Shown: positions 1 to 12,000, numbered from the stretch's first letter. The stretch is DNA of 64,000 bases from Zygnema circumcarinatum (GCA_037447605.1 CM074806.1:1564196-1628195), one strand, 5' to 3'. Notes: generated from the letters alone by a model not told the origin. Translations and numbers: made by a program.

Positions 1-188
1 ACGGCAGACTCCGGAATCCTCGTCCAGCCCCTCCACGCGTCTCCATTTCCGCTGCGCACGCTTCAGTACTGCTCATAGCACCTCCACCTCCAGTCGAGCG
101 CCTGTTCTGTTCCGCCTGCCGTTCTTACCTTCCCGTTATGGAGTTTGAATTCGCTCGTTATTGATTCTACAACCTGGACCGTATCTAT

Positions 189-280
189 GGAGAACTATAT
201 ACCGCCCCCCTTTTTGGTTATCCCGCCACTATTTTTTTGAAATCCGACCCTCCCATTTCGGCTATTCTGCCCCCCTCCCT
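189..280 (+). repeat. Left terminal inverted repeat
   Basis: Left arm of the element. Inside the outer ~90 bp are short modules such as TTTTGGATATTTC and CCCCCTGTTTTGAA. Both recur in the right arm, but in a different order, so the subterminal region has been rearranged. Confidence 0.8.
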
Positions 281-329
281 CATTTTGGATATTTCGGGAG
301 GAGATCGCCCCCTGTTTTGAATATTTCTT

Positions 330-828
330 TCCCGCCCCTCCCGTCCTCTCCCGCCCCTCCTGCCCTCCCCCTCCGCTTCCCTCCCTCCCACCCTCCCCTC
401 CGCCCCATCCCTCCCTCCCTCCACCTTCCTTCCCTCCCCTCCCCTCCCTCCCCTCCCCACCCCTCCCTCCCTCCCTCCCCTGCCCACCCCTCCCCTCCCT
501 CCCCTCCCCTTCCCTCCTTCCCTCCCCTGCCCACCCCTCCCTTCCCTCCCCTCCCTGCACCCACCCCTCCCCTCCCCTCCCCTGCCACCCCTCCCGCCCT
601 GCACCTCCCCTGCCCACCCCTCCCCTCCCCTCCCCTGCCCACCCCTCCCCTCCCCTCCCCTTCCCTCCCCTCCCCTCCCCTGCCCACCCCTCCCCTCCTG
701 CCCACCTCCCTTCCTTCTTCCTCTCGGTTTGCAGTTTTCTATGTTGAGACTTTTTATTCTCTTTTTTTCCTTTTTCTTTTGGTGGGTGTGAAGCTCTGTC
801 ATGATGTAATGGTTGGCTTGCTTGCTTG

Positions 829-870
<42 letters not shown>

Positions 871-1435
871 CTTTGCTCTCTCTCCTCTAGTCTTTCTCTC
901 CTCTACTCTCTCTCCTCTGCTCATTCTCTCTCTCTCCTTTGCTCTCTCCTGTGCTCTCTCCTCTAGTCTCTCTCTCCTTTGCTCTCACTACTCACTCTCT
1001 CTCTCTCCTTTGCTCTCTCCTCTGCTCATTCTCTCTCTCCTTTGCACTCTCCTCTAGTCTCTCTCTCCTCTACTCTCACTCCTCTGCTCTTTCTCTCTCC
1101 TCTATACTCTCTCTCCTCGGCTCTCGCCCCTTTGCTCTCTCTCTCTTCTCTCTCCTTTGCTCTCTCCTTTAGTCTCTCTCCTCTGCTCTCTCTCTCTCTT
1201 TCCCTCTTTCTCTCTCTCTCTCCTCTGCTCTCTCTCCTCTAGTCTTTCTCTCCTCTACTCTCTCTCCTTTGCTCTCTCTTGTGCTCTCTACTCTAGTCTC
1301 CCTCTCCTTTGCTCTCACTCTTCTGCTCATTCTCTCTCTCCTTTGCTCTCTCCTGTGCTCTCTACTCTAGTCTCTCTCTCCTTTGCTCTCACTCCTCTGC
1401 TCACTCTCGTTCTCTCCTTTGCTCTCTCTCGAACG
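330..1435. repeat. Polypyrimidine core of the transposon
   Basis: The first half is CCCTCCC/CCCCTCCC repeats and the second half is CTCTCT runs with recurrent TTTGCTCTCTCCTCTAG-like units. A short non-repetitive stretch (about 715-825) separates them. Stop codons are rare on both strands only because of the base composition, so the long proline/serine/leucine frames here are not taken as genes. Confidence 0.9.
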
Positions 1436-1507
1436 TTGCGCTGGTGTGTGAGAAGGAGAAAACGGGGGGGAAATATCCAAAATGGGGGGGGGGGCGGGAT
1501 ATTTCAA

Positions 1508-1598
1508 AACAGGGGGCAGAATAGCCGAGATGGGAGGGTCGGATTTCAAAAAAACAGTGGCGGGATAACCAAGAAAGGGGGGCGGTATATAGTTCTCC
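1508..1598 (-). repeat. Right terminal inverted repeat
   Basis: Right arm of the element, the reverse complement of the left arm with only a few differences. It is followed at once by the second copy of GTATCTAT at 1599-1606. Confidence 0.8.
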
Positions 1599-1606
1599 GT
1601 ATCTAT

Positions 1607-3385
1607 CCGCAGTAATCCGTAGCGAGCAAATTGGAATGTCCCCCAAGTCCTTGTCGGAGTGGAGGGGGGGAGGGCTCAGACTTGACAAAATCAATGTGGG
1701 CTTATATCAGAAAGAAGTACTTTGCAAACATGTACCTCGCGCAGTCCCAAGTTACCTGCCTTGCTGTGTCGCCGAGCGGCGTACAGCGCTGTACCGAATT
1801 CGAGTTATCAGAGCGCCTCGCCGCCGCCTGTCCCAGCCGGCCGGCCCGCCCGCCCGCGCGGTTCCGTCGGGCCAGCCACGTGTCCTGTCCTGTCACACCC
1901 AGTCCCAGATCCTTTGCCGTTTTTTCAAGTATAGTACATACGGTCTGAGGCGTCGCGTCACATCACGTCACGTCCCGCAGGAAGCTCTTAACGCGCAACC
2001 GCAGCCCAACCGGCGGCGAACCCCTGTCGGTCCGTACGGTATGTGCTTCGAAAAAATCGGAGTCCGCCCAGCGGGCAGCGTGCGGCCAAAAGATGCCGCG
2101 CTGGCGGGACAAGCGGGGCCGCCGCCCCGCCCGCACATGGCCGCCACGTGGCCCGCCAAGATTCGCCGCCACGAGTCAAACCACGTCCCGCCGCCACGCG
2201 GGGAGGCGGGCGGGCTGCGCGAGGCCAGGCCGGACCGGACCAGGTCCGGGCCAGGTTCGGCCCGGCCGTTTCGAATCGGTTCGGTTCGGGCCCGGCGGAC
2301 GGATTCGTTCCGGTCCGTACCGTCCGTGGTCCGTGCGGCCCGCTGCCTCATTATTGCGCGCGCCACGTGGCGCAATACGTGGCCGGGTCCACCGCGGCGT
2401 CGACGCGGATCAACGCGCGTGGGCGGGCGGGGGCGCGCCACGTGTCCGCGCGCTTGGAAAGCGCGCCGGCCGCGTCAGTGGACTCGCGGGCCCACGTGGC
2501 GGCCCGCCAGGCGGCGCGCGCTCACCCGCGGACCGGCCCGCCCGCGCGCGCTCACCCGCGGACCGGCCCGCCCGCGCGCGCGGGCAGCCAAAATATTAGA
2601 TGTTTGTCCTGCCCGCGCGCAGCGGGCAGATCTGGGCCGCGCCCTCTCCGCGGGCGCCACACGGCAGAGGGAGGGGTTAGGGTTCGCGCGGCGGGGTAGA
2701 GCGGGGACAGGTGGAAAGTGGGGCTGTTGTGAGGCCGCCCGGGCTGCTGCAGGAGGAGGAGGAGGAGGTGCCTGGTAGGGGGCGCGCAGATCTCGTGTTT
2801 GCTTACAGGATAAGGTATTGAGGAGTCTGTGATTGAAGGGTTTCAGGGTGGGAAGTGCGGAGCAGTTGGGCATGCAAGGGTCTATTTGGGTGTCTGCTGA
2901 GAGCGCTTCTTCGCCCGCGGAGTTTCGGCTGTTTTTGTAGTAACGTCAAGTTCCAGTCTGTTGTCTTATTGAAAGTGTGGTTCCTTCATCCTCAAATTGG
3001 CCACGGCTGCGGACTTGCAGTTGCTGAAGCAATGGCAACATCAGTTAGTTGCAGATCTTTCCGTCTTCCATTATGGCGTGTTTGAAGGCACTCATGTTCC
3101 GCAAGTGACGATGTGTTTGTTCCGTTGACGTCGTCAGGGTGTCCGTTCAGTGAGGTATTGTCGATGCGTCTACTGTGGTCTTTGGTTCTTAAAAGAGTCT
3201 GTTGACTCAGTGTGGGAATTCGCACTTTTGCTGCTTTTCTGTTGCAGTCACTCCTTGGAACAGGAAGCACTTCCTGTAAGACAGCAGATTGCCAAGCATT
3301 CTGAAGATTTGGGTTCATATCCACTCGGGTAAATCGTGCATAGAACGATTTAGGTTTACTGAGATTGCCAGATAGGTCAGGCACG
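1607..3385 (+). promoter_or_regulatory. Upstream region of RSH with five perfect G-boxes
   Basis: This GC-rich stretch has perfect CACGTG hexamers at 1877, 2145, 2364, 2439 and 2493, several flanked as GCCACGTGGC. A CCGTACGG palindrome lies at 2032 and a GGGTTAGGG telobox near 2675. Plant bZIP and bHLH factors bind G-boxes, so light or stress control of the downstream RSH gene is a reasonable inference. The long arginine/alanine-rich frame at 1636-2778 looks like a GC-composition artefact. From about 2780 to 3385 the sequence is less GC-rich and is probably 5' UTR, possibly with a leader intron. I could not fix a TATA box or transcription start. Confidence 0.5.
2521..2580. repeat. Perfect 30 bp tandem duplication
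   Basis: A 30 bp GC-rich unit beginning CTCACCCGCGGACCGG occurs twice in direct succession with no mismatch. Confidence 0.95.
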
Positions 3386-6300
3386 ATGGCTGCAACTGTA
3401 GCTCTGTATTCAAGTTCCCCTCCATCAGCAGTTATGACAAGTACTGCACGAAGTTCTGGCTGCTGCGAGGGGGAATTGGAATTTGGGAGGCGATCTTCCA
3501 GCAATCAGCAGACTACTACCATGAGAGTTCGCGGGGGCTTGTCATCCTTATTCGCCAACAGTAGCGCCAAGTCTGTTTCTAGTGCAGGCCCCAGCTATGG
3601 CGATAGCTATGAATCTTCATCAAGCGCAACCTTCTTGGGGACAGTCCAGACGGAATCAACCCTGTTTTCCTCGTCCAGAGAAAGCTTTGATTCGAGACCG
3701 TCTGCAGCCGTGAATATTCCGACTGCCTCCTCTCTGCGTGTGAAAGATCGAAGTCCCGTATCAGTACTGACCGGTTTTAGCTGCAGTAGGACTAGCTCTC
3801 CTCCAGCCCTGGCCACAGTCGCCTGGGAGGGTACCAGCATTAGCAGCAATGGTCTGCCGCCTTTGGATTCTCACAACTTGGCGCTCCGGAAAAGGCCATC
3901 ATTATCTGCAGAAAAGCCCTTGTCCATGGGTGGGCTTGATAAGCAGTTTCTTACAGGGGACAGGTCGACATTTTCAGGAGGACCAGTACAACGGAGCTAT
4001 GGCTTTCGAGTAGGCAACGACGGAATGGAGGATCTAGCTGGCGCATCCTCTTCTAGCAACAACTGTGGGAACGCCACTACCGCTTTCCAATTCCAGCGTA
4101 GTTGGACACAAGCCTTTGAGGGGGACATAGCTATCAATGCGTTAGGGCTTGATTCGGTCAAGGAATCAGTAATGTTCAATGCAAGTGACAAAAAGGTAGG
4201 GCGTCACATGGGATCTCCCAATGGGGCTTCGCAAGGATCTATCTTCACGGGCTTGGAGAAGAAGAAGTTGGAAGAAGCCAGGGAACAACTGCTGAGAATG
4301 GTGGAGAAGGGTACTGATATGGAGCCTTCTCGAGTTCTGGTAGGAAGTGACGAGGAACTCTTGATTGAAGTTCAGAAGAAGCATTCCATATTCTACGATC
4401 CCCTCGTAAAAAAGGCGTTCAATGTGGCCGCAAGTGCTCATCAAGGGCAGGTGCGCATTGGAGGCCATTTACACAGATTGATGCTGTTTTCACACTATCT
4501 GGCTCTGCAGTCATAAGCCTTGATTCATAAATTGTTCTTTTTAAGCTTTTGGAATTGTTTCAACATATCTCTTTGTTTTGCTCCCTCAGTTTTTTTCTTC
4601 CTTTATTTGGTGTGTGCAGGTGCGTAAAGATGGACGACCGTATATCACCCACTGCTTGGAAACTGCTGTAATTCTTGCCGAGTGCCGGCTGGATAAGGTG
4701 GTGATTGCTGCAGGCATGCTGCATGATATTCTGGATGATTCCATGATGGATGAGGACAAGTTACGAAATATATTTGGCGATAAAGTGACTGATCTGGTCG
4801 TTGGAGTGAGTATATTCACGAAATTCCCTCCTGCAGGCTTGCGTTCAGTTGTTTTGTATGGTCTGGTGTTGTGGGACTGACATCTTCCTTTGCAATGTAT
4901 AACTTAAAAGCCTTCATTTTTCAATGGAGTTCGTCGATCTGAAGTTATGTTGCTGACCTTTTCAGTATTGCATGATTGCAATGAGCGTTAAGTCTGCTGT
5001 AAGGAGATTGCGATGTTGCCTCGTTTGTTATAATTTTTGTTCTGACGGTGTTCACTGCTGTTGTGAATTGAAACTATGTCAGGTCAGCCGGCTCAGCCTA
5101 TTCAGCCAATTGGCTCGTGACAGACGGACAGTCAGCAATCCTCTGGAAACGAGTCGTCTCCGCCACATGTTCATTTCAATGGCAGATGCGCGTGTGGTGC
5201 TGATAAAGCTCGCTGATAGGCTGCACAATCTGCGTACCCTTGGCCACTTACCACGTGTCAAGCAGTTGCGAATTGCAGAAGAAACCTTAGAAATATTTGC
5301 ACCCATTGCCAGTCGTTTGGGCATATGGAGGTGGAAGGCTGAGATTGAAGACATCTGCTTCAAGTACATTCATCCAGAGGCCCATGAGGAGCTTTCTCAG
5401 AAACTCGGAAGTGGCCGTTGGCAAGAAGTGAAAGCCGCATCGGCGAAGCTTGGTGAATCCCTGAAAGCTGCACGGATAGAGTTCCAAGATCTGGATGGAC
5501 GACCAAAGAACTTGTACAGTGTTTATCTCAAGATGCAAAAGTAAGGCCCCGGAACAAGTTTCTGACACTCATCTGTCTTGCGTGATAAGACTCATTTCTG
5601 GTTTTGCGATAATTTATGTCTAGAAGTAGAGATCTATCTTGCAGGAATTGCCTTTGAAGGTTGAGCTAATTATTGATTTTGTCCAATGTGAATGCAGGAA
5701 AGGGCGCTCGGTTGATGAGATATTTGATGTTCGCGGTTTAAGATTGATTATGCCCGATGACGAGAGCTGCTATGCCGCACTTGATGTTGTACATAAGCTA
5801 TGGAAACCTGTGGCAGGGGATCATTTCAAAGACTACATCAGGACTCCAAAGGCTAACGGGTAAGGCATTTATTTACTGCAGCTTGAAGATAGGGACGAGA
5901 TTGACTGTTTTTTTCTGCTCGTGGTTGACGGATAGCGGCGAATGTACCGCTCGGAACCGAGCAGTGGTGTCAATTGGAGGCAGAGTCAAGATTGTCTTTT
6001 TTTCGTGCTGATGTGCTCAAGCAACGTTTGTCTACATAACTTAACCAAATGAATCTATGGTTGTTTTCATGGGCTTCACGGAAATTCCCTGTTTTTCTCT
6101 TGAATTACGGAGAGGAAAGGCAACAAGCGCTCGAGTACCATTGCTTTCAGTTTTAAGTTTTGCAGCCATTAACAGTTTTGTTCGAATCGAATCCCAAATG
6201 ATTGATATGTATGTGGTCTGTTCTTCGGTGGCAGCTATCAGTCACTCCATACTGTGGTGCAAGGAGAGAATGGGCAAAAGGTGGAGGTTCAAATAAGAAC

Positions 6301-7183
6301 AAAAGAGATGCATCATCAGGCTGAGTATGGTCTTGCGGCCCACTGGCAGTACAAGGAGGGAGAGGTGCAGCACTCTGCAGCCATACAGCAACGCATCCGG
6401 TGGGTGCGATGGGTGCTTTCTTGGCAAGCAGAGTTTGTCATGGACAGTAAACTGGGATCTCTATCAGGGGCATCTTCCAGGGCCCCCTGCCCATTCCCCA
6501 ACCATGAACATGATTGCCCATTCGCGGATGACAATGAGGGGAGCCTATTTGCACTGCGTTCGAGTGACTGCGATCCTCATTATGTTATCGTCTTGGAGGG
6601 TAAAGACTCGGTAAGCATTCACATACTACCCTCTGCTAGCGCTCAATCATCTGGTTTTGCAGGTTGTTAACTGATTTCTTTAGGGTCAGAACACCTTTAA
6701 TACATTGCCACTTTAACCGAATGTATCGTCTTGTATCTGGTTCAGGCGAAAGCACAAAGTGGTCTGCCGGTAGAACTGCGTGGCTGATGTAAAAGAAAGA
6801 ATTTGCCAGGTAGATATCTGATTCCACAAATTCCGCGTTTTTTGTCTGTGCAGATGGCCGTGCAGGAAGTACCGAATGGATCGACGGTAGCAGATGTAAT
6901 AAGGGATCGCAGAGAAGCAGGCGGTGTATATGCCAACCATGTGGTAAGGCCTCTTGTGAATCAAGAATTCGTGGACATGGACCAGGATGTTCACATGGGG
7001 GATGTGGTGGAGCTCATTATGGAGGCCGACCATCTGGAGGACATGGAGCTCATGGTGCCTCCTCTGCTCCCTCTCCACGCCGTCAGCGAGCAGACTGTGG
7101 GATTGTCTGTCGACGAAATGATGGTGGAACTCCACCGGCAGAAATTGAATAAATGGTTCACGAAAGGAACGACATCGGCATGA
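3386..7183 (+). CDS. RSH: RelA/SpoT homologue, (p)ppGpp synthetase/hydrolase (RSH2/3 type)
   Basis: Makes and degrades the alarmone (p)ppGpp; plant members act in the chloroplast. Six exons close in phase: 3386-4450, 4620-4805, 5083-5540, 5698-5859, 6235-6610, 6854-7183, giving 858 residues. Order: a serine-rich N-terminus of about 320 residues that includes a likely transit peptide; the HD hydrolase domain with GQVRKDGRPYITHC and LHDILDD (about 353-395) and LIKLADRLHNLRTL; the synthetase domain with FDVRGLRLIMPDD, NGYQSLHT and EVQIRT (about 575-660), including the glutamate needed for synthesis; and a C-terminal TGS-like domain (about 745-815). There are no EF-hands, so it is not a calcium-activated CRSH. 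It resembles RSH2/RSH3 more than RSH1 from memory. I chose the ATG at 3386, the first in the open frame; the protein is longer than flowering-plant RSH2/3 mostly because of the N-terminal extension. Confidence 0.93.
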
Positions 7184-7499
7184 AGAATCGGTTAAACTGG
7201 GGGGTTGCTTGTCTTAAGCATAGTGAAGATCTTGCGGGTTAGTAGTCCAGGGCGTTTAGGCTGGTTTTGATTGTGGATTAGTCTTTTGTTGTAGAGAAGA
7301 GGGTCTTGACAAGGCAGTGCTCGGCTGCCTCATTGGGCGGAAAGTGGCACATGTTTTTGTACATATGCTGTAGTTAATTCTTGTTGAAGCCACTGAGTAG
7401 AATAGAGTTGTCTAGCATCTGCTAGCCCAATTGTAAATAGTGACATGGAAGTGGGGCATAAAGATGAAAATTTGGCTGAAAGGAGGGAGTGAAGAGGTT
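7184..7499 (+). other. 3' UTR and terminator region of RSH
   Basis: AT-rich stretch following the RSH stop codon, with TTGTACATA and TTGTAAATAG motifs near 7355-7440 that suit plant polyadenylation. No gene seen. Confidence 0.5.
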
Positions 7500-7878
7500 T
7501 CTGTGCTCTCCTTATATTCCATTTCGCAAATTCACGAATTGCACGTGTGTTCTATCTTGCCACTGCAAGACCAGGCGGAGATACGTCTCCTGGTCAGCAG
7601 CTCACCCTCAACGACACTGCGTAGCCATTGTCACCATCGCTGAACCAGCATCTGATGCCTTATCTGACTCTATGTTTAACTTCTCTCACCCAATTTCTGC
7701 TTCCCTCTCCATATTCCAGTGGCCTCCACCTGCAGGCATACCGTGCAGTCTGACCTTTCTGCCCTCTAAACACCACCTTGCATTCGCTCAACTATTAAGG
7801 CTGTACTGTCATCCCAATCACTCGTTCACTGAAAAAGTAGGACGGTCTGAAGCCGCCTGTCCTGCGCGTTTACGCTGT
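7500..7878 (-). pseudogene. Decayed partial copy of the RabGGTase alpha gene
   Basis: Base by base this segment follows about 19290-19675, part of the large exon of the RabGGTase alpha gene 11.8 kb away, in the same orientation. Shared blocks include CCAGCATCTGATGCCTTATC, CTTCCCTCTCCA, TCAACTATTAAGGCTG and CACTCGTTCACT. On the minus strand the copy has an extra base after CTACTTTTT, a several-base deletion where the parent reads GTAGGGGATGAC, and an in-frame TAG, so it cannot encode the parent domain. Only part of one exon was copied. That fits a gene fragment moved by a DNA-level event, not a full retrocopy. The ends are approximate. Confidence 0.8.
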
Positions 7879-7897
7879 TGAACTCCGTTTCTTTTAG

Positions 7898-8383
7898 GCA
7901 ATTAACTCTGTGAGAGAACGATATAGGGAAGACCGCCACTACCGTGCGCGGACGGCTGGTCCAATGGATGAGGATGCCCTTCGTTCTGACCAAATGTCAG
8001 TGAGACCAACCAGAGGTTAGCAGATCGCGTGTTGAACCTTGCAAAGGTTCTTGCTATCTTTACTTTTGATGATGTGTGTATTCATGGCCAGGCTTGGGAA
8101 GAGCATCTGCAACACAAATGATCAAGTACTGCAGGCAATCCATCTTATGTTTGCGCCAAAACTTCTCTAAACTGAAGTCATTTTTTTGACTCTTGGTTCT
8201 TTTTTTCCTGCAGTTCATCAAAGGATACGCACAGATGGCCACATCGTCGCAGCACTTGGAAAAGTATGGAGTGGGAGTCATCTGGGGAATTCGATGCGGA
8301 CTGGAGCACCACAGGCATGGGGGGCACCGCGCATGACGGCGAGCATCCGGTCTGCTTACAATCATTATGATCATATGACATGA
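7898..8383 (+). CDS. Two exon-like segments of an unrecognised gene
   Basis: A pyrimidine-rich acceptor (TTCTTTTAG) precedes an open segment 7898-8015 that ends at a GTTAGC donor. A strong acceptor (TTTTTTTCCTGCAG) precedes 8214-8383. Joined, they stay in one frame to a TGA at 8381. The product starts with a charged stretch (VRERYREDRHYRAR). In a second frame the last segment reads FIKGYAQMATSSQHLEKYG and is also open, so the true frame is uncertain. No first exon was found: the copied RabGGTase fragment sits directly upstream and may have disrupted the gene. I do not recognise the product. It could equally be a pseudogene. Confidence 0.25.
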
Positions 8384-9062
8384 GTTCCATCAACATGTAT
8401 TCATTACATCGTGATAGCCAGAAATGTGTTGTATAATTAAGAAAATAGGATCTTAAAACTATTGTGTTTCGGTCCTTTGTGACCAGTCCTTCGTGGTTCC
8501 ACATTTTGCCTTTGTCCACGTACATTTGATGGCCTCGCCATCGCGAGTTCAATGAAAGTTTCCCCTGTGCTTAAAACACATGGAAAGCGTTATTGTTCTA
8601 AAAACCTTTTTTGCTTGCACTGTTTGCGAGACTTTTTGTTTCACATCCAAAACTATTTGATCTTATCTAATGAACGAAACTTTTGATGAAAATAGACAGT
8701 TATTTCTTTTTCTCACCAAGTCCACCATTCAATGCCAGTTCCACGTTCACCATAAAGAAAGAAGTAACATAAAACAGTCAATGGTGGCCACAAACCCTAA
8801 AAATACATTTATTTACACAATCTGCAGACTTCGTCCTGACACCCCCGGAGAGATTCTCAGCTTCATATTTGGGACAGACGGGCATAGGATGCTGCATCAT
8901 CCTCCTCACTTCCAACGCAAAGCCTTTTGAGAAGAGTCGCTCAGGATTCAAAACAAGCAGCGGTATATAGCTCCAGTATGAATATCATCTCCTTCACCAG
9001 TTGAAACAGGTGCACACCACTTCAAGCTAAAGTATGTCATTATCATTTTTAAGGGTAGAGAG
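8384..9062. other. Intergenic region between converging units
   Basis: AT-rich sequence lying 3' of the segments to its left and 3' of the GH5 gene to its right. It probably holds both 3' UTRs. No coding region, repeat or RNA gene supported. Confidence 0.4.
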
Positions 9063-12000
9063 TTACGTCAGCCCAGCACTCCACCAGCGAGGGTTTAGCC
9101 AACCCTTCTCCACACTCCTTTGAAAGGTCCAAGGGTCCCACCCCTGGCCATGCTTGAAGGACCAAAAGAAGAACCCTGCAGATGATGAGAGGTAGGTCTC
9201 AACCTGCGCTTGGGCAAACTCACTGTATATGTTGTCGTCAGTCTTACAATTCAGCGCCAAGGACCATTCTCCTGCAGCCCGAGGAACATGGTGCACATTT
9301 AATCCAATCAGTTCGAGCCAACCACGTGAGCATTGCAAAAAGTAGGAGCACGGGGCAGCCTGACTATCTGTTTTCGAAAGTGGTGATTTGATCTTCCTTC
9401 AAACAATTTTGGGGTCTTTGCGAGTGTCTCATGTGGGGTTGCATGTCACACAGCAGCACAATTAAGAACTGTGCTTAAAACGGCGGAAAGAGCATCCAAC
9501 TCACCAATAAAGACAAGGCGCGTGCCCCGTTCCAACTGCTTGAGTGCGTCTCTGCGTTGCTTTCGTGGATACTTGAGATTAAACTCCACGGACTTACCTC
9601 CAAAAGTATTGGTGTCATGCACCTGATACCAATGTGCATCAAACACTACATTTGTGTGCTCTGGCCCTGGTCCATTCAACCCACATGCTGCTATCAGATT
9701 AATGCCATTATCAGAGAGACACATATCCGTTTTTGAAGCAAAACATGCAGTCACAAGTTTCAGAGACGGGCTTCTACGGCTCAGTGAGACTTTCGCCCAC
9801 TTCATGAGTACAACTCACCGATCATAAAGTTATCCCATTCGCGCTCTGAGGCAAAAATGCGACTTCCAATGATGAAATAGGCAGTGGGTGATCTCTGTCG
9901 CAGAATGTTATAACAATCTTTGTAGTACTGTGCGAGATCATCAAAGGATATACCACTGACAGTGGGCTCATTGATTGGTTCAAGCCCTGAAAAGTTGGCG
10001 TGACCTCCATACCTGCAAACCGATTCCCTTGCATTGCTTCAAAGTGGGAATAGTCACTTGGAATCAAAAACCTTGTGTTTCTTTTTTAGCAGCCCCATCA
10101 ATGAGGTAAACCCTGCAGTACCTACAACAGCAGTCATAGGGCTGAAACACTTCTGCTAAATCACAAATTGAAGCGAAGAAGAAGTTTTGCACTGCATGAA
10201 GCTCTTCTTTCGTGATTCTGCCACGTCGACATTCTCCATGACGTTTGTACGCAATGCCCACAACAGAAAATATGAATCAACAACCTCTTTACACCAAGTC
10301 GGCACTTCCACTTAACCTGAAAGCATTGATTTTCGTACTGAACAGCTACAGGATGCTGACAGTACTCCAAGCGAGCATCTTTGGTGGACCTAAAACCAAA
10401 TACACCACTGAACCTGCTCTTGCGGCTGCGGGCACACCCCTACCTCGCCACAAGGAAGTCAATGACCTGCACTGTGCGCCCAACGTGGCGGGTCCACTCC
10501 GCGACCCCGTCCCGGCTGGCGCTGTGCTCCCACCCGTTCTGCGAGCCCGGGGCCGCGTGCAGGCACACCACCACGCGCAGACCGTGGCTGTGCGCCCACG
10601 CGAAGGCCTGCGTAGGGGCACACTCTTCGCTCACAGGTCAGAAATGCAGCGAGGGCTGCCATGCCTCCTCCTCCGCGACATGCATCAGCCATGGCAGGTC
10701 ACGCATACAAACAGGACAGCAAGCCGCCATGGCGAGAACCTCACCACTTTCCCTAACGGCTATCTTGCAAAAATGTAATCTGCCAGTCTCTGTTCATTGC
10801 CGGACTTTCCCTTGTGCAGTGACAAATTTGAGCATTCACAAAGCTCACCCACATTTTGACAAGACTTCATGGGGCCATTTCTATGTGAAAGGGATGAACC
10901 TGGTCGAGGCATTCCAGGGTCCCTTCTATAAAGGGGGGTTCAGGGTGCGAGCCCTCCGCTATCCAATAGCCGACGGGTACGCGCACAGCGTTCACTCCGC
11001 GAGCCGCCAGCCATTGGAAGTCGGTTTCAGTGACCCACTCGCTCCTGTGTGCGCTTACCCTCCGCCTGCTCTCCTCCGGGCCAAGACCTGCATGCAGCTG
11101 ATATTCTCCTCCCATGTTTGCCTCCACCTTCATCTCAAAAGTGCAGCTGCTGCTCCATCCTGGGGCATCTTCTCTACATTCACATCGGCGAGCAAGCACA
11201 GGGCAGCTCTTAGAAGGTGGGAAGCATGCGAGTCATGAGACAGAGAAAGGAGCAATAGATAACGATCTTAGGCAAGTTACCGATCGCATTAACATTGTTG
11301 CAGAGGGTAGAGTTTGTAATGCTACTCGCTATGCATGAGCTGCAATCTCGAGGAAATGCATATAAGGTGGTTGAGCTCATACTCAACATCAGCATAAAGC
11401 TTTCCACCCACTGCCACTCGCACCCATTTGCCGTTGCAAGCTCGGAGCTGAATTTTGTTGTCTTTACCCATCTGTCTCCGAATCCCAAACGTTTCCCTTT
11501 GCCCTCCCTCCATCCTGAAATTCACAGAAAAAGCTTCTAGTTTATTAAACCCTGCACAACAGACTGCAGTCATAGGTAACTTCATAGCCCTTCTCTGTAG
11601 CGCCATAACTCAATAGTCTGCTTTTCGAGAATCAAGTTAATACATACCACATCGCAATTTTTGTCCATTAACGAAGTACAATTTCGAGTACTGTACCTGT
11701 TGGCTAGAAGTTCTCCTGAACTGTGGCCAACACTCCAATAGTGACCGCTGCCTGCACGTATCTGCAAGCTTCCATTGGGAGTGCGCCGAAAAAAGAAGTT
11801 TTCCCACCCACTGGGCGACCCTCTATTAGCATTCAGCTGGTCGCCCCCTCCCCCTTCAGCACACACCCATCTGCCCTCCGACAATGAGCTTAAAGAAACT
11901 TTTGTCCCATCAAGCAAGTCCTGCACAATGGTCCAAACCAAATCCCAAACTGGAGCAGAGGTCAGAGATCTTGAAGGAGGGATACCATGAAAAAGAATAA

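Larger units (their letters stand above)
189..1598. mobile_element. Non-autonomous TIR DNA transposon with polypyrimidine core
   Basis: The two ends are inverted copies of each other. Reading inward from 189 and, on the opposite strand, from 1598, both begin GGAGAACTATATACCGCC and stay almost identical for about 90 bp with only a few substitutions and one small indel. The 8 bp GTATCTAT lies directly outside both ends (181-188 and 1599-1606), as expected for a target-site duplication; counting the adjacent CC, it could be read as up to 10 bp. The interior carries no protein gene, only CT-rich sequence. Long TIRs with an 8-10 bp duplication fit a Mutator-like, hAT-like or Merlin-like non-autonomous element. 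The superfamily is inference. Confidence 0.8.

Noticed and set aside
161-1615. Long proline/serine frames and glycine/arginine frames at the left end.
   Set aside because: They follow CT/GA repeat composition inside the transposon; no splice structure or domain.
1636-2778. 380-codon arginine/alanine-rich frame.
   Set aside because: Other frames over the same GC-rich bases are also open, and the stretch is full of promoter words; no domain seen.
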